DNA of 64,000 bases from CAYNRE01 sp964399535 (GTDB lineage: Bacteria; Planctomycetota; Planctomycetia; Pirellulales; CAYNRE01): the NCBI GenBank assembly GCA_964399535.1, contig CAYNRE010000023.1:22798-86797 (forward strand), in the 5' to 3' direction. Below the pieces are notes generated by a model. The model was not told the origin of the DNA and did not search any database. It saw nothing but the letters and a program-made list of their open reading frames with translations. The position numbers and the translations under genes were made by a program. Shown in pieces: positions 62,451 to 64,000 of this stretch (within the stretch, counting starts at the first letter, position 1; the number at the start of each line of letters is the position of its first letter).

Positions 62451-62478
62451 TTGCCTAGACCGAGACGCCTGATACAAT
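62451..62478 (+). promoter_or_regulatory. Candidate sigma-70 promoter with extended -10
   Basis: TTGCCT (62451-62456) and TACAAT (62473-62478) are separated by 16 bases, and TGA precedes TACAAT. Transcription would start near 62486 and run into the paralogue pair beginning at 62736. Confidence 0.4.
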
Positions 62479-62632
62479 GACGAGCCAGATGTGGTATCTC
62501 AGGCCACGACTTCTTGGCGAATCGCTCTCGCGTAGCCACTTCGATTTATCGCGTTTCGCGCCGGTTGGCTGAAAAGCTCTAGTAAGCTTCAATCGAATCG
62601 AATTCGTCGAATGGTTGACTGTCATAGCTAGC

Positions 62633-62655
62633 GCCGAGCCTCAACGGTGCTCGGC
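62633..62655 (+). other. Leader hairpin
   Basis: GCCGAGC (62633-62639) pairs with GCTCGGC (62649-62655) around a 9-base loop. It lies about 80 bases before the start at 62736. No T-tract follows. It may be part of a structured 5' leader; no known riboswitch is recognised. Confidence 0.35.
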
Positions 62656-62735
62656 TAGGGAGTGCCGTTTCGTGTCTCGCCAGGCAGGAGAGTAGACCGA
62701 TTCGCTACACGGTGCTTGCGGTGGAGGCTCTACCG

Positions 62736-63260
62736 ATGGCATTGACGACGCAGGCTGAAAGCGCAGTGGGGGAGTGGTTCTCGGCCGGACCAGCGGAGCG
62801 AGAGTTCATTGAGCGGCACGTCGCGATTATGCAGGGCATGCACTGGCACTACCACACGTTGACACCGGGAAGGCTCCTGGCAGGCATGGTGCGTCGAAGC
62901 GGCAAGTTGCACTACTTTCGCGCGCATCAAGGAGACCTGGAGATTTCGATGTACTATCAGTTCAGCGGACGACGCAGCACCTATTACCTGTGGAGCGTCG
63001 GGCTCCAGGGCACACGACCCGTGGCAGAGGCGCTCGACATCGCGGTGCTGCGATTCCAAGAGTTTCTGCGGGACGATAGCCTTTCCGAAGTGTTCGCGAT
63101 TCGCCCCCGAGTCATGGACAACTCGAGCATTCAGGCGTTTCACAACCTCGTGCCCGAGCACCCAGGGCTGCGGGTCACCGTGGTGGAAGAGGCCGCGGAT
63201 TCCCTGCTGTGGAGAATCGAGCCATCGGGCGTCGTCTGGAAAAGGTCGCAACTGGCCTAG
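62736..63260 (+). CDS. Hypothetical protein, first of a tandem paralogue pair
   Basis: The product is 174 residues, predicted alpha/beta, with core blocks LTPGRLLAGMVRRSGKLHYF, GDLEISMYYQFSG and SSIQAFHNLVPEHPGLRVTV. It has no recognised family. Several blocks align with the next gene (LLAGMVRRSGKLHYF with LLVSRLSRGRGQLHHF). The ATG at 62736 follows GGAGG and is preferred to a GTG 24 bases upstream. The partner gene follows after 11 bases. Confidence 0.65.
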   Translation: MALTTQAESAVGEWFSAGPAEREFIERHVAIMQGMHWHYHTLTPGRLLAGMVRRSGKLHYFRAHQGDLEISMYYQFSGRRSTYYLWSVGLQGTRPVAEALDIAVLRFQEFLRDDSLSEVFAIRPRVMDNSSIQAFHNLVPEHPGLRVTVVEEAADSLLWRIEPSGVVWKRSQLA

Positions 63261-63271
63261 GAGTCGGCCTC

Positions 63272-63763
63272 ATGTGGACCATCGTTTCTCCGAACGATCG
63301 CGAGAAGCTCGAACGGTTTCGGTCTCAGATGGGCCGAATGGCCCGGCGATTGGAGACCTTGGACCCGGGTTTGTTGGTTTCTCGGCTCTCGCGGGGCCGG
63401 GGCCAGCTGCATCACTTCCTCGGAACCGAGGGAGAGCTTTTTATCTCTTTCTCCCGCACGTTCCGACGGGGCAGCTATTTCATTTGCGTCGGCTTCGACG
63501 GATCGATGTCCCCAGAAGCCGCGCTCGAGCTGATGGTCGAGCGGTCCTTGGGTTTCGCGGCCCGAGAGCACCTCGACGTGCTCTATGCTATCAAGCGGCC
63601 GATGGACTTTGGGCCACTTGAGCAACTCCATGCACTGGTTTCCAGCCATCCGCGGCTGGATGTTCGCGTCGTCGATGTCGCCCCGGATTCGGTGATGTGG
63701 GAAATCCGCCGCGCCGTTTCGCCGGCGGCCGCAACCCACGCAGCGCTCGCGCCGTCGATGTGA
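63272..63763 (+). CDS. Hypothetical protein, second of a tandem paralogue pair
   Basis: The product is 163 residues. RGQLHHFLGTEGELFISFSR, YFICVGFDGSMSPEAALELM and PLEQLHALVSSHPRLDVRVV match blocks of the preceding gene at similar positions, and both end in a D-S-x-x-W-x-I segment. The C-terminus adds an Ala/Pro-rich tail. Start at 63272 is the first ATG after the upstream stop, near a GGAGTCGG sequence. Function is unknown; tandem duplication followed by divergence is likely. Confidence 0.65.
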   Translation: MWTIVSPNDREKLERFRSQMGRMARRLETLDPGLLVSRLSRGRGQLHHFLGTEGELFISFSRTFRRGSYFICVGFDGSMSPEAALELMVERSLGFAAREHLDVLYAIKRPMDFGPLEQLHALVSSHPRLDVRVVDVAPDSVMWEIRRAVSPAAATHAALAPSM

Positions 63764-63856
63764 GATGTTGGTTGAGTCCCGTCAGACACGCATGATGAGA
63801 GCGATCGGTGGTTTCGAGGCCGTCTGTCGGGCGTCTCTCGGCCGATCCAGTGGCGG

Positions 63857-63862
63857 TATAAT
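63857..63862 (+). promoter_or_regulatory. -10 box TATAAT
   Basis: A consensus TATAAT lies 28 bases ahead of the ATG at 63891 in otherwise GC-rich sequence. No good -35 is seen. Confidence 0.4.
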
Positions 63863-63890
63863 CGCGCCGGGCTTGTCGAAGGATTGAGCG

Positions 63891-64000
63891 ATGAGCATCA
63901 AGAAGGATGAGCCTGGCTGTGTTCCGTCGCAGTGTTCACCACCGAATCTTGGGGCGCCCACGAAGTGCTGCCAGGAGGGGAGCCCCGGTGGTCAAGGCGA
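63891..64000 (+). CDS. N-terminal fragment of a cysteine-containing protein (runs off right edge)
   Basis: The frame opens MSIKKDEPGCVPSQC and continues to the edge with a cysteine pair (TKCC). The ATG at 63891 follows AAGGA and a TATAAT box. Some planctomycete formylglycine-generating-enzyme-family proteins start with a short cysteine-rich region like this, but 36 residues are too few to assign a family. Confidence 0.45.
   Translation, partial: MSIKKDEPGCVPSQCSPPNLGAPTKCCQEGSPGGQG

Larger units (their letters stand above)
62011..62735. other. Intergenic region upstream of the tandem paralogues
   Basis: About 725 bases without a convincing protein frame. It holds a candidate extended sigma-70 promoter (62451-62478) and a 7-bp hairpin (62633-62655) in the leader of the gene at 62736. 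The long distance from promoter to start (about 258 bases) leaves room for a structured leader or a small RNA. Confidence 0.45.

Noticed and set aside
1..64000. CRISPR arrays
   Set aside because: No regularly spaced repeat-spacer pattern and no cas-like genes were seen.
15778..64000. Second copy of the tRNA-Ser 3' end as distal attachment site
   Set aside because: I looked for GTTCGAGTCCCGTGCCCTCC and close variants and found none within the window; degenerate copies could be missed by eye.

Overview
The window is GC-rich DNA from a member of the Planctomycetota, probably a Pirellulales-like bacterium. This rests on several family-level hallmarks: a DUF1559-type prepilin at the left edge, a giant five-haem cytochrome fused to a beta-propeller, an LEPR-XLL-type cell-surface protein, dockerin-like repeats of the planctomycete kind, and IS21/IS3 relatives. 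Assignment is by recognition of sequence only; no database search was possible.

Positions 1-15.6 kb look chromosomal. A divergent pair of transcription units is followed by a compact plus-strand run that reads as a sialic-acid utilisation cluster: GH5-like glycosidase, NanM-like epimerase, MFS transporter, NanA-like lyase and exo-sialidase, with overlapping or closely spaced genes. A secreted-looking fumarylacetoacetate-hydrolase-family protein, a molybdopterin oxidoreductase on the opposite strand and a 1625-residue multihaem c-type cytochrome complete this part.

At 15.7 kb a tRNA-Ser(GGA) gene overlaps the 3' end of a tyrosine integrase. From there to about 51 kb lies what I read as an integrated plasmid or plasmid-like integrative element. 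It carries integrase and excisionase; a tight seven-gene minus-strand operon with a HerA/TraD-type ATPase, membrane and coiled-coil proteins and a signal peptidase; a second tyrosine recombinase; a second, larger coupling-protein-type ATPase; two replication-relaxation-like proteins; a CHC2/Toprim primase; a RepA-like initiator; ParA and ParB; three copies of a parS-like near-palindrome; and a candidate origin with 18-bp repeats. The cargo is extracellular: a 1108-residue lipoprotein, an S-layer-homology protein, a pseudopilin fused to dockerin-like and LamG-like domains, a second pilin, and a 1459-residue LEPR-type surface protein divergent from an XRE-DeoR hybrid regulator. A CsrA-domain fusion, an HNH nuclease pair and a DUF932 protein are also present. 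Several genes appear to be leaderless, with -10 boxes 6-13 bases from their start codons.

From 51.2 to 54 kb there is insertion-sequence debris: an internally deleted IS21 remnant truncated next to an IS3-family element whose orfA carries a frameshift.

From 54 to 62 kb a minus-strand operon encodes a NifU/IscU-like protein lacking its first ligand cysteine, three glycosyltransferase-type proteins (one a 1371-residue chain with four glycosyltransferase-like modules and TPRs) and a methyltransferase, consistent with glycan or protein-glycosylation work. The last 1.5 kb hold two tandem paralogues of unknown function and the start of another gene.
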